This document shows, piece after piece, positions 1 through 8,634 of a stretch of DNA of 64,000 nucleotides. A program made the translations under genes and the position numbers. Position 1 is the first letter of the stretch. The number at the start of each line of letters is the position of its first letter. Source of the stretch: Alloacidobacterium dinghuense (GTDB lineage: Bacteria; Acidobacteriota; Terriglobia; Terriglobales; Acidobacteriaceae); the NCBI RefSeq assembly GCF_014274465.1, contig NZ_CP060394.1, positions 1,798,001-1,862,000 of the forward strand, read 5' to 3'. The notes beneath the pieces are model-generated. The model was not told where the DNA came from and did not search any database. It was given only the letters and a program-made list of their open reading frames with translations.

Positions 1-1028
1 CCGGCGGCGACAATGGTGCGATTGCGATTCCCAAGAAGAAGGAATCAGAAACAGCGCCTCCGCCTCCGCCGCCAGAGCCCAAGGTGAAAAATCCGCCGGG
101 ACTGCAAAACTTCTCGCTGCGCGTCGATGTTCCGGTAGTGAACGTAGATGTGGGAGTCATTCTTGAGAAGACACATCAGTTCGTGCCGAACCTGCAAAAG
201 GACAATTTCCGAGTTTACGAAGACGGCGTGACTCAGGACATTACTAGCTTTCAGCGCATTCAAGCGCCAATTACGGCCGTTCTACTGGTTGAGTTTGCGG
301 CTAACAGTTACGCGTTCATCTATGACATGAGGAACGCTGCATACACCTTTGCTCAACAGTTAAAGGCGGATGACTATATCGCTGTCGTGACCTACGACAT
401 GCATACGCAGATTCTTACAGACTTTACGCAGGACAAGCGCCTCATTTATGAGTCGTTGAATTCGCTTACGATTCCCACCTGGCACGAGACGAATCTTTTC
501 GATGCGCTTTATACCACTCTGGACCGGCTGACTCGCGTCGAGGGACGCAAATACGTTGTCCTCATTTCGTCGGGTCGCGACACTTTCAGCAAGATCAATC
601 TTGATAAGGTCCTCCAGAAGATCAAGGCTACGCCGAACGTTACGATCTTCTCGATTGGCACGGGGCAGACGGCGCGCATCATGGCCGACGGCGCCGGCAT
701 GATGGGGCCGATCCGCAATCTGGACTATCTCCAGGCGGACAACCAGATGACGACCTTCGCCCGGATGACGGGTGGCCAGGCGTTTTTCCCTCGCTTTGTC
801 GGCGAGATGCCGGACATTTTTCACCAGATCAATGACACCATCCGCAACCAATATGTGCTGAGCTACCACCCAACAAATGTGAAGCAGGATGGCACTTATC
901 GCAAGCTGCGCGTCGAGCTGGTCGACAATGAAGGTCATCCATTGCGGATGCAGGATGAGAAGCACAAGCCTTTGAAGTACGACATCATTGCTCGCGACGG
1001 GTACCGGGCGAAGCAGGAAGTAGAATAG
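1..1028 (+). CDS. VWFA-related acidobacterial protein, 5'-truncated by window edge
   Basis: The reading frame is open from the first bases of the window, so the true start lies upstream; the GTG at 84 is internal. A proline-rich linker is followed by a von Willebrand factor A-like domain in which short oxidation- or adhesion-type beta strands alternate with helices. The pattern (a VNVDVGV segment, 'VPNLQKDNFRVYEDG', then 'YVVLISSGRDTFSK' and 'YVLSYHPTN') matches the VWFA-related family known mainly from Acidobacteria. These proteins are usually exported, but the signal peptide would be outside the window. Their function is unknown. The last 40 or so codons and the stop lie inside the left copy of a perfect 177-bp inverted repeat. 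The family assignment is confident; any role is not. Confidence 0.85.
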   Translation, partial: GGDNGAIAIPKKKESETAPPPPPPEPKVKNPPGLQNFSLRVDVPVVNVDVGVILEKTHQFVPNLQKDNFRVYEDGVTQDITSFQRIQAPITAVLLVEFAANSYAFIYDMRNAAYTFAQQLKADDYIAVVTYDMHTQILTDFTQDKRLIYESLNSLTIPTWHETNLFDALYTTLDRLTRVEGRKYVVLISSGRDTFSKINLDKVLQKIKATPNVTIFSIGTGQTARIMADGAGMMGPIRNLDYLQADNQMTTFARMTGGQAFFPRFVGEMPDIFHQINDTIRNQYVLSYHPTNVKQDGTYRKLRVELVDNEGHPLRMQDEKHKPLKYDIIARDGYRAKQEVE

Positions 1029-1081
1029 TTCTGGTCTGAAAACACGACTCAGGGATGGATCTTCTCGCCTCGTTCGAGCAT
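905..1081 (+). repeat. Left copy of a perfect 177-bp inverted repeat
   Basis: This stretch is the exact reverse complement of 10696-10872 over 177 bases with no mismatch that I can find. It contains the last codons of the VWFA gene and, on the minus strand, the last 10 codons of a YdeI-like gene. Identity stops abruptly at both ends. It is best explained as a duplicated breakpoint of an inversion of 1082-10695. Confidence 0.95.
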
Positions 1082-1899
1082 GCCAGTCACCCGCCCTCAA
1101 GGCCGAGGACTTCTGCTACTTCCACCACAAGACTCGCCGCCGCCCATCACCTGCGAACCAACCCTACGAGCCCTACACCGAACCCAAAGAAACCACCCTC
1201 AACCTGTCGCCACTCGAAGACGCCGACGCCATCCAACTGGCCATCTCCGACGTCGTCCTGGCATTAGCCGCCAACCGCATCGACACGCGTCGCGCCCGCA
1301 TCATCATCTACGGCCTGCAGGTAGCCTCGCAGAACAACCGTCACCGCGCCGCCATGGCCGTGCAGGAAGCAGCAGCCATTGAGCAGACCGTCCGCGAAGC
1401 CCACGAACACGCAGACGGCACCCTCATCGGCCCGGAAAAGCAGAGCCCCGAACCGGAAGAAGCCGCCGCCAGAAAACGCCCGCCCAGCCTCGGCGAAATC
1501 CTGCTCCGTCAAGCCGAAGAACTGAGCGCCCGAAAAGCAGAAGAGGCCAGGCTGAATGCGGAGGGAGAACAAGCCCTGCAACAAGAATCTGGAACTGAAT
1601 CAGCCAACAGCAACCAACCAGATGCGGGAAACTCCGACGCGCAATCTGCGCAAAGAGGAATAGAAGTCCATGCCGTCGCCGAAATGCCTTCGGCAATAGA
1701 ATCACGCGGAGCGACCTCAACATGCTTGCTGTCAGCGGCGGTAACGAGCGAAGCGGGCACGAATGGAGAATTCTTCAGGTCTTGGCAAGACTTACAGTGG
1801 ATTTACCGCCACTTGCATGACTGCGGTCCAGTCAGCTTCCGATCAACTTCAATGACTTTTCGTGGCGCGTCCACGCCAATCTCTAAATCAAGTAGTTGA
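1081..1899 (+). pseudogene. CYFHH-type conserved hypothetical, 5' end removed by inversion
   Basis: The frame is open from the repeat boundary and reads CQSPALKAEDFCYFHHK followed by an acidic/alanine-rich helical region (LEDADAIQLAISDVVLALA, then ARIIIYGLQVASQNNR). No start codon fits: the open frame runs back into the inverted repeat. The first ATG at 1354 is well inside the conserved part. The missing N-terminus, MYNECRHIFTSGRC, is found on the minus strand at 10868-10909, directly beyond the other repeat copy, and joins this fragment in frame. Short proteins with a Cys/His-rich N-terminus of this kind are common hypotheticals in Acidobacteria, and the two CxnC/H pairs suggest a small metal site. 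The last 60 or so codons look less protein-like and overlap the convergent gene at 1803, so the natural end may be earlier. Confidence 0.75.
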
Positions 1900-2045
1900 T
1901 CAGGCTGCACCATGCCGTGCCGAGGTGTGCCACAAATAGGACACGCTTCCGCCTTCAAAGTAATCTCTGCTCCACAGCACGCACAAAAAGCCGCCACGTT
2001 GTTCAATCTCCATACTGGGTTGATGTCTTTTAGATGAATTCGCAA
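1803..2045 (-). CDS. Small zinc-ribbon protein
   Basis: This 80-residue protein has a clear double CxxC zinc ribbon (CACCGAEITLKAEACPICG, about residues 22-40) followed by a short acidic tail. The function is unknown; zinc ribbons of this size usually mediate protein or nucleic-acid contacts. The only start in frame is a TTG at 2045. The region immediately upstream (2046-2100) is open in a different frame that begins with ATG (MDIEEISSSVSRL...). A frameshift or a wrong start is therefore possible, and the N-terminus is uncertain. It is convergent with, and overlaps, the end of the broken gene at 1081-1899. Confidence 0.5.
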   Translation of the reverse strand: MRIHLKDINPVWRLNNVAAFCACCGAEITLKAEACPICGTPRHGMVQPDQLLDLEIGVDAPRKVIEVDRKLTGPQSCKWR

Positions 2046-2115
2046 GCGCGAAGATTCGCGATAGACGTGATACCGAAGAACTTATCTCTTCTATATCCAC
2101 GCCTCTTTGTAAGAC

Positions 2116-2388
2116 TCATGCGGCGCGGTCCGCCCTGACTGTGGCTTCGATCTCCTGGCTCAGTCTTTGGTTGATGCGCGCCCTGTCGATCCAGAACGGT
2201 GCATGGACGCATTCCACTTCCAGCAGTTCCGCGTCTGGATCATATTTCCACTGAATCCTGGCCCCATCTTTCACCGCTTCTCCCGCCGGGCAATCAACGG
2301 AAATGCCATTCGCCGTCGCCTTCTTTCGCAACCGCGCAAAAATTGCGCGCGTAATTCCCCGAAATGTCAGCCTGGTACCGGACCACAT
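2116..2388 (-). CDS. Conserved-looking hypothetical protein
   Basis: I do not recognise a family. The 90-residue product begins MWSGTRLTFRGITRAIF and has a central stretch with the sense 'DAELLEVECVHAPFWIDRARINQRLSQEIEA', typical of a small alpha/beta soluble protein. An AGGAGAAG ribosome-binding site lies 4-5 bases before the ATG at 2388, which supports translation. It has no signal peptide or membrane segment. The gene lies upstream of the zinc-ribbon gene on the same strand (about 70 bases between them), so the two may be co-transcribed. No function is inferred. Confidence 0.55.
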   Translation of the reverse strand: MWSGTRLTFRGITRAIFARLRKKATANGISVDCPAGEAVKDGARIQWKYDPDAELLEVECVHAPFWIDRARINQRLSQEIEATVRADRAA

Positions 2389-2617
2389 CCAACTTCTCCT
2401 CTCGCACTTCTGAGTTCAAGGGGTGGCTCTCCGAAAATGAGAATGGGATCTTTATTATTAGGGCTGTCGATCCCCTGCAAGATAGACGGTGCAAGGCCGC
2501 CAATTGTTCGTTTAGGTCTATGCTCGTGCCCTGGAACCAGAGACAGTTTGAGTATCCACCGAAATCCTCCTCGGGACGATTGCCTTCCACAACCCTGCCT
2601 GTGCGGCCCACCGTTTT

Positions 2618-3892
2618 CTATTGGCAGCCGGGCTTCAACAGCTGCGGGGACAGGGCGTTCACCACGTTCGTGTTCGGATAGCTGTACGCATGATCGATTG
2701 CCGGCGAAGGCGATTGGAAAGCGAACCAGGGCAGCAACATGATGTTCTGCGTCTGGTAATCGAAGCCGTTCAGGGTAATCGGGTAGAGTGAATCGGGCAG
2801 GTTCTCGATCGCATCGCCACCTTCGAGAAGGTCCTGGCATTGGCCGTTTGGCGCCAGCCACCAGGGAGTAACGCCGTGAACGCCGTCGAAGGCCAGAAAC
2901 GGATCGTTAAAGGTTTCCGCCATTTCGTGGCTCAGTATGACGACGTCTGACAATACGCCTCCCAAAAAAGCGACGGGGGTGATCCAGCTCGAATAATTCA
3001 TCACGTAGAACCGGGGGCGGTTGCCGTTGGCCGGTATGCCCGGCTCAAAATCGAACATATGGAAACCGAGGGTGCAGCAATCGGAGCCGGTGTACAGGTA
3101 AGCGCTGGGAAACAAAAACGTCGAAACGTCTGCCGTGGTAATGTCTCCAGCCAGTTCCGCCGCACCCATTACGGTGGAATTGTCAACGGGGAAGGTTGGC
3201 GGGAACAACAGGTCAATGAACGTGTTGGAGTCGATCAAGACAGCCGCGCAGCACGAGCCATCCGGGTTCAGCGCGAACTGATAGGTCCCCTCAATCAAGG
3301 TCATCACGCGGGGCGTTTTCACGCTTGGCACCAGCAGCGTGTGCCAATCGTCTTCGGGTCCCTTGAAGAATTCAGCACGTTGAATGGCATCGGCGAATTG
3401 CGTCGGCCTTTCGCTGCTCGTGTAGCGCGAATACGAAAAGACAGGCGAATTTAGCACTCGTTGGACGTATTGCGTCGCGTCGGAGTAAAGGCGCTGCCCA
3501 TTCACGTAGCGCGGCGACCCGTCAAAGTTTCGCAGGTCAAGCGATACCGGAATGATCGGAGCGTTCAGGATCGTTGGACCATGGCCATCCGGCGACCGGC
3601 CGACCATGGCGTAGTACCACGTTTCGTTGAAATTGCCGAAGGGATCGTAACCCGGCGCGGTGAAGGACCCGGTGAAGTTTACTAATGTATCGATCCCCGG
3701 AATCGCACTTGCATTGACGCTCGCCAAGCGAGAGACTTTTGGCTTAACCGGCCCTGCCCAGACGCGCGGGCGAGCATTCGCTAACACCGATATCGGTATC
3801 TCGTCCGGTTCTTGCGCCGAAATATTCTGGACGACGCCGTACGACAAGATAGAAAGGCAAACCGCCGCAGAAAGCCTTTGTGTAAGTCTCAT
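2618..3892 (-). CDS. Secreted protein with HEMAE metal-site-like motif
   Basis: I chose the ATG at 3892, not the upstream one at 3955: it is preceded by GGAGAGGAG at good spacing and opens directly with a signal peptide (MRLTQRLSAAVCLSILSYG, cleavage near SAQ). The mature protein has about 400 residues. A segment VVILSHEMAETFNDP near residue 320 resembles the S-H-E-x-x-E/A-x-T-D-P motif of a poorly characterised group of exported, possibly zinc-dependent proteins. A paired Cys motif occurs twice (GSCCAA, SDCCTL), suggesting disulphides. Export is confident; a peptidase role is only a hypothesis from HExxE. There is no operon partner: a hairpin-rich spacer follows on the 5' side. Confidence 0.6.
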   Translation of the reverse strand: MRLTQRLSAAVCLSILSYGVVQNISAQEPDEIPISVLANARPRVWAGPVKPKVSRLASVNASAIPGIDTLVNFTGSFTAPGYDPFGNFNETWYYAMVGRSPDGHGPTILNAPIIPVSLDLRNFDGSPRYVNGQRLYSDATQYVQRVLNSPVFSYSRYTSSERPTQFADAIQRAEFFKGPEDDWHTLLVPSVKTPRVMTLIEGTYQFALNPDGSCCAAVLIDSNTFIDLLFPPTFPVDNSTVMGAAELAGDITTADVSTFLFPSAYLYTGSDCCTLGFHMFDFEPGIPANGNRPRFYVMNYSSWITPVAFLGGVLSDVVILSHEMAETFNDPFLAFDGVHGVTPWWLAPNGQCQDLLEGGDAIENLPDSLYPITLNGFDYQTQNIMLLPWFAFQSPSPAIDHAYSYPNTNVVNALSPQLLKPGCQ

Positions 3893-4508
3893 GTTCGTGC
3901 ACTCCTCTCCTTTGGTAATTAGCCGAGGGTGAGACTCTTTATCATATAGAAGCACGATTTGTCAACATAAATACCTTGTTTTCCGGGTTGTCTGAATTCA
4001 GGGTATGTTGCTCATTGCGCGAGGCTTGCAATTCAAGGACGGAGTTACTACTGATAAATGCGCGCGCTTGCGTTCAGTAATGTCCGTGTAGCCGGTGCAA
4101 ATCCGAGCTTGTCATGTGGTGGGGATCTTACGAAGCCGGATTTCCAACCGCGATTTTGTGAGTTGGGTAGAACCCTGGCCCAACGAGCGAACTTTGAGCG
4201 TTGCGCTAGAGAACCACATCCCGTAAACCAGCACAGAAAAAACAGAAAGAGGTGCAAAGCACCTCAAGGTAGAAGCAGAGGGCAATCGGGGTCCCCGAGA
4301 CGCGCGGTGTTCGCATCTTGGGGTGATCTTCAGCCCTCTGAATAAGATCGCCGTCGAGAAACGGCGTACCTTGCTGCCGCAGGCCGGGTCCCCAACACGC
4401 GCGAATTTCGCGTGTTGGGTGGAAGACCCATCCGCTCAAGGTCGAACGCAGCGGATCACTCCCGACGGCGCAAAGCGCGCTCCTTACTAGCCCCGGAGAA
4501 CCACCCAG
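3893..4508. other. Gene-free, hairpin-rich spacer
   Basis: No convincing gene is seen. It contains short inverted repeats: one with the arms CAGAGGGC and GCCCTCTG enclosing about 50 bases near 4277-4341, and a strong stem at 4391-4419. The promoter of the secreted HEMAE protein must lie just upstream of 3892. Confidence 0.5.
4391..4429. repeat. Hairpin element, variant of the GGGGCACCC-tail family
   Basis: An 11-bp perfect stem, CCCAACACGCG / CGCGTGTTGGG, encloses a 7-base loop. It is followed by TGGAAGACCC instead of the TGGGGCACCC tail seen in the other members, so membership is less certain. Confidence 0.5.
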
Positions 4509-6593
4509 CTAACCCGTAACCATCTCCGAGAAATCGGCAATCGAAGAAAACCCAACCAGCACCTTGGCAATCAATGCCAGACGGTTCTGCCGCACCGCCG
4601 GATCATCGACCATCACCATGACCTTATCGAAGAACAAATCCACATGCGGACGCAGCGTAGCAATCTGCTCCAGCGCCTCACGATACTTATGCTCCGAACG
4701 CAAATTCTCCACCACCGGAGCCAGCCGATCCGAATGCTCAAAGAGCCCGCGCTCGGCAGCATCGGCCAGCGACGAACTGCTAACAGCGCCATCTGAAGCA
4801 AGGCCCTTTTCCGAAGCCTGCCGCACAATGTTCTTCATCCGCTTGAACGCCGCCGAAATCGCGGCAAAATCCTCCGACCCGCGAACCGCAGTGAGTGCCT
4901 CGGCCCGCGCAATCGCATCGCGGACATCATTGAAACTCGCAGCCAGAACCGCATTCACCACGTCATAGTTGAAGCCGCGCACATCGCGCAGATAAAACTC
5001 AACCCGCTCGCGGAAGAACGCCGCAAGGGAGTCATGGATCGTAATTCCTGCTTCACCGGCAGCATTTCTCAAATGAGAGAACGTTAGTGATAATTCAGAC
5101 TCAGCCAGAATTTTCACCACACCATTCGCGGCGCGGCGCAAAGCAAACGGGTCCTTCGATCCAGTCGGCTCAAGTCCAATTGCAAACATGGCCGCAATGG
5201 ATTGAAAGCGATCGGCAATACCAAGTAGTTGCCCCTCAGGCGTCGGAGGAATCGCATCTTCTGTTGAAGCGGGCGTGTACTGCGAATAGATGGCCTGCGC
5301 AACCGCTTCGCCAAGACCCTGAGCTCGAGCATAAAGGCCACCGACGATTCCCTGAAGCTCGGTGAATTCCTTGACGAGTTCAGTAGTGAGATCAGTCTTG
5401 GCAAGTCGAGCAGCAGTCCGTAAGGCTTCGAAATCGAGCTTTTGTTGTCCAACCTCAATGCCCAGCTTTTGCGCGATTCGGTAAGTCGCCACCATCTTCT
5501 CGTAATAGCTGCCGAGGTCTTTTTGGAAAGTCACGGACTTGAGCATTTCGACGCGATCTTCGAGCGGAATCTTCTGGTCAAAGTGCCAGAAGAACCGAGC
5601 ATCGCTAAAGCGAGAGCGCAACACGCGCTCGTTGCCGTGCCGAATCACAGCAATTCCCTGCTCGTTCGCCTCAGTATTCAGCACCGCCAGGAAATGCGGA
5701 GCCAGCTTGCCATTCGCATCCTCAACGGCAAAGTACTTCTGGTGATCGCGCATCACCGTCACCAGTACTTCTTCCGGCAGCGAAAGATACTCCGCCTCGA
5801 AGTTGCCCAACAGCGCGGAAGGCCACTCCGTCAGATGCGTCACGGTATCGACCAGCGCCTCGTCCTCCCGCCACCGCGCGCCGGCAACCGTACGTGTCAC
5901 GGCATCGAGAGCCTTGCGAATCCGCTGCCGCCTCGCCTCAACACCGACCAGCACCTTCGCCGATTCCAGCGCTGCAACGTAGTCGGCAGGCTTGTTGATC
6001 GTCACCGCATGATCGCCGTGCAGAATGCGATGCCCATAGCTCAGATTGCCCGCATGCACGCCGGCAAACTCCACAGGAACGATCGCATGATTGAGAATCG
6101 CCAGCAGCCACTTCACCGGACGCACAAACCGCTCCGGCTTGCCTGCGCGCCAGTACATGTTCTTCGGCCAATAGAGCGAAGCCAACTCCTTCGGGAGCTG
6201 CTCGGTCAGTACCTCAGCAGTCGACCGTCCCTTGCGCAGCACCGCAGCCGAAACATACTCGCCCTTCGCAGTCGTAACCTTCTGCAGCGCGCCAACCTCA
6301 ACGCCAGCCTTCTTTGCAAACGCCAGCGCCGCCGGAGTCGCCGCACCATTCTTAAACGCGACCGCCCAAGAAGGCCCGGTCAGCTGCTCCTTAGCATCCG
6401 CCTGCTCGGCCAGAACGCCGCTCACCAGCACGGCCAGACGCCGAGGCGTCGAATAGCTGGCCACAACCGAACTACTCAGCAACCTCTCACGCGCGAGCAG
6501 CTCTTCCACGCGCCGCGCAAGCTCGGCCTGCGCCGCGGCAACCATGCGCGCGGGAATCTCTTCAAGTCCTACTTCAAGGAGAAAATCTGGCAT
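4509..6593 (-). CDS. glyS: Glycine--tRNA ligase beta subunit
   Basis: The product is the beta chain of the alpha2beta2-type glycyl-tRNA synthetase, which helps bind tRNA-Gly and is needed for charging glycine in the cytoplasm. The N-terminus MPDFLLEVGLEEIPARM is the diagnostic start of GlyS, and segments such as 'YGHRILHGDHAV', 'VTVMRDHQKYFAVED', 'GNERVLRSRFSDARFFW' and the C-terminal anticodon-binding-like helical region (ending FSEMVTG) follow the family. The length, 694 residues, is normal. It sits 3 bases after glyQ on the same strand, the usual operon order. Both lie inside the 9.6-kb segment inferred to have inverted. Confidence 0.97.
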   Translation of the reverse strand: MPDFLLEVGLEEIPARMVAAAQAELARRVEELLARERLLSSSVVASYSTPRRLAVLVSGVLAEQADAKEQLTGPSWAVAFKNGAATPAALAFAKKAGVEVGALQKVTTAKGEYVSAAVLRKGRSTAEVLTEQLPKELASLYWPKNMYWRAGKPERFVRPVKWLLAILNHAIVPVEFAGVHAGNLSYGHRILHGDHAVTINKPADYVAALESAKVLVGVEARRQRIRKALDAVTRTVAGARWREDEALVDTVTHLTEWPSALLGNFEAEYLSLPEEVLVTVMRDHQKYFAVEDANGKLAPHFLAVLNTEANEQGIAVIRHGNERVLRSRFSDARFFWHFDQKIPLEDRVEMLKSVTFQKDLGSYYEKMVATYRIAQKLGIEVGQQKLDFEALRTAARLAKTDLTTELVKEFTELQGIVGGLYARAQGLGEAVAQAIYSQYTPASTEDAIPPTPEGQLLGIADRFQSIAAMFAIGLEPTGSKDPFALRRAANGVVKILAESELSLTFSHLRNAAGEAGITIHDSLAAFFRERVEFYLRDVRGFNYDVVNAVLAASFNDVRDAIARAEALTAVRGSEDFAAISAAFKRMKNIVRQASEKGLASDGAVSSSSLADAAERGLFEHSDRLAPVVENLRSEHKYREALEQIATLRPHVDLFFDKVMVMVDDPAVRQNRLALIAKVLVGFSSIADFSEMVTG

Positions 6594-6596
6594 CGT

Positions 6597-7619
6597 CTAA
6601 TTCTGGCTTTCTTTGGCTTCCTGCTGCGCCGCGTAGGCTTTGGCCACTCCAACCGCAAGATTGCGGATACGTGCAATCACCCCCACGCGCTCCGTCACCG
6701 AAATCGCGCCGCGCGCATCAAGCAGGTTAAACAGGTGCGAGCACTTCAGGCACAGATCGTAAGCACTCAGCACCGGAAAGCGCCTTACTTCTACCACGAC
6801 ATCCCGCTCTGGTTCCGCCGGACCATTGTCGTGCAGAATCCGGTCGTGCGCTTTCTTGCCCGCTTCGAGCTTCCGCAGGTCGTTGAAACTCGCAAGCAGC
6901 GTCTGGCACTCAGCCTCGTACATCCGCAGATGCTCCCACAGCTTCTCAACCTCGGCCGCCTCAAAGTTGTAGACCGAGAACTGCAGCTCCTCCTCGAATC
7001 GCACTTCGCCGTACGTCACCGCGCGGCCAGAAATTGGGTCGCGCGCCCACACAATGTCGTAGATCGACTCCACATCCTGCAGAAAGGCCGCAATGCGCTC
7101 CAGCCCATACGTAATCTCGCCCGAGATCGGATCGAGATCGATGCCGCCGCACTGCTGAAAGTACGTGAATTGCGTAATCTCGAGCCCGTCCAGCATCACC
7201 TGCCAGCCAATGCCCCACGCGCCCAGCGTCGGCGACTCCCAGTTGTCTTCCTCGAACTTGATATCGTGCTCACGCAGATCGATCCCGATCGCAGCCAGCG
7301 ACTCAAGGTACACGTCCTGAATATCCGCCGGCGGCGGCTTCAGAATCACCTGAAATTGCGTGTGCTTGTACAGCCGGTTGGGATTCTCCCCATACCGCCC
7401 ATCCGCAGGCCGCCGCGACGGCTGCGCGTAAGCAATGTTGATCGGCTTCGTCCCCAGCACCCGCAAAAACGTGTCCGGAGACATCGTGCCAGCGCCCACT
7501 TCCACGTCATAAGGCTGCTGCAAAACGCACCCACGCTCCGCCCAGAAGCTCTGCAGGCGAAACAGCAATTGCTGAAAAGTAAGGGGTTCTTTCTTAGTCA
7601 GAACGGAGGCAGATGCCAC
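6597..7619 (-). CDS. glyQ: Glycine--tRNA ligase alpha subunit
   Basis: This is the catalytic alpha chain of the bacterial tetrameric glycyl-tRNA synthetase, activating glycine with ATP. Family landmarks are the N-terminal [19 protein letters not shown], then [20 protein letters not shown], '[20 protein letters not shown]', and '[20 protein letters not shown]'. The start is not an ATG: a GTG at 7619 has a GAGAG box about 8 bases upstream, while a TTG at 7625 is an alternative giving two more residues. It forms a tight two-gene operon with glyS downstream. The C-terminus ends in a charged, alanine-rich helix. Confidence 0.97.
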   Translation of the reverse strand: MASASVLTKKEPLTFQQLLFRLQSFWAERGCVLQQPYDVEVGAGTMSPDTFLRVLGTKPINIAYAQPSRRPADGRYGENPNRLYKHTQFQVILKPPPADIQDVYLESLAAIGIDLREHDIKFEEDNWESPTLGAWGIGWQVMLDGLEITQFTYFQQCGGIDLDPISGEITYGLERIAAFLQDVESIYDIVWARDPISGRAVTYGEVRFEEELQFSVYNFEAAEVEKLWEHLRMYEAECQTLLASFNDLRKLEAGKKAHDRILHDNGPAEPERDVVVEVRRFPVLSAYDLCLKCSHLFNLLDARGAISVTERVGVIARIRNLAVGVAKAYAAQQEAKESQN

Positions 7620-7685
7620 GCACAAATCTCTCTAATCTCTGAATGAGTCGCTGATGCGATTCTAAACGATTCACATCTACATGAA

Positions 7686-7739
7686 TTGTCATCCTGACCC
7701 CGACTCTGAGTGCAACGAAGAGGAAGGGGAAGGATCTGC
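7686..7739. repeat. Degenerate CATTCTGAG...GAAGAATC-type repeat
   Basis: The segment reads GTCATCCTGA...GAGTGCAACGAAGAGG...AAGGATCTGC, a diverged member of the short interspersed repeat that appears better preserved near 15971 and 11818. It fills most of the spacer between glyQ and recO. Confidence 0.5.
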
Positions 7740-7776
7740 TTTTCCTCCTCAGTCAGCACCTACTCTCCACAGGCGA

Positions 7777-8520
7777 TCATCCACCAAGCTTCGCCAACGC
7801 AACCGCCGTTGTCAGCCTCCGCTCCAGATGCCGCTCCAAACCCTGTATTGCGAACCGCCGAAGATCAGCCGCACGGCTACGCGGCCAATCTTCGTTCGCA
7901 AACACTGTAATCGGCTGCCGAAAGATGCGCAGCGCCATCGCCAGAGACTCAACGGAAAGCGTAGAACTCGCCAGCCTCTTATGATCAACACACACCAACC
8001 CGTCCGCATGCGCGTGCCAATACGCAGGCCGCCCGACAAACGCCTCGCCACAGACCGTGCAATGCAGAACATCGGGCATCCACCCCATCAGCCGCGTGAT
8101 CCAAAGCGCAAAGTAAGTCACCGGCATCCAGATACCGCCCGTTCTCGTGTGATCGAGAACCGCCAGCACCAACCGAAAGACGGCATCCTGCGGATCACGA
8201 TCCGGCAAAATCTCCTCCAGCACCTCGGAATAGAACGCCAACGCCGCCGCCCGCGTGTAATCCACCGAATCAGAAAGCGGAGATGTAACAATCTCAAACG
8301 AATCCAGCCGAACCAGCTCCTGCCGAGGCTTCTCCGCATAATTGGCCAGAACGTGCGTCATCGGCTCCAGCGCTCCGCCAAAACGCCGCCGGCTCTTGCT
8401 GGCAGCCTTGGCAACGCCCTTGATCTTCCCCTGATCACGCGTCAGCAGTGACACGATCAGGTCGGCCTCATGAATAGGCCAGGTGCGGAGCACAACGGCT
8501 TCAGCCTGATGGACAGTCAC
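7777..8520 (-). CDS. recO: DNA repair protein RecO
   Basis: RecO works in the RecFOR pathway, annealing single strands and helping RecA load onto SSB-coated DNA. The N-terminal OB-fold region (AEAVVLRTWPIHEADLIVSL, then GKIKGVAKAA) and the central helical region are typical, as is a zinc-finger segment around residues 155-185 (HCTVCGEAF... followed by VCVDHK), where the fourth ligand position is His rather than Cys. The length, 247 residues, fits. The start is a GTG at 8520. It is on the same strand as glyQ-glyS with a spacer of about 150 bases, so it may be transcribed separately. Confidence 0.93.
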   Translation of the reverse strand: MTVHQAEAVVLRTWPIHEADLIVSLLTRDQGKIKGVAKAASKSRRRFGGALEPMTHVLANYAEKPRQELVRLDSFEIVTSPLSDSVDYTRAAALAFYSEVLEEILPDRDPQDAVFRLVLAVLDHTRTGGIWMPVTYFALWITRLMGWMPDVLHCTVCGEAFVGRPAYWHAHADGLVCVDHKRLASSTLSVESLAMALRIFRQPITVFANEDWPRSRAADLRRFAIQGLERHLERRLTTAVALAKLGG

Positions 8521-8634
8521 TCAATGCAGCATAGAACACGAGCAGCTCACTCACTTTGACCGCTAAACCAACGGTGTCACCGTGTGCTACTCTTCTCCAC
8601 TAGAAAACGGTTACCCAACGGAAGCCACAACAAT

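Noticed and set aside
4070-4160. Possible tRNA or structured RNA (a GGTGCAAATCC segment resembles a T arm)
   Set aside because: The T-arm match is imperfect and no acceptor, D or anticodon arms pair around it.
4058-4345. Frames on both strands in the spacer before glyS
   Set aside because: They run through hairpin sequence and lack start signals or conserved patterns.
5442-7646. A very long plus-strand open frame across glyS and glyQ
   Set aside because: It is antisense to two well-supported genes, arginine/histidine-rich and without family motifs; long shadows are expected in high-GC coding DNA.
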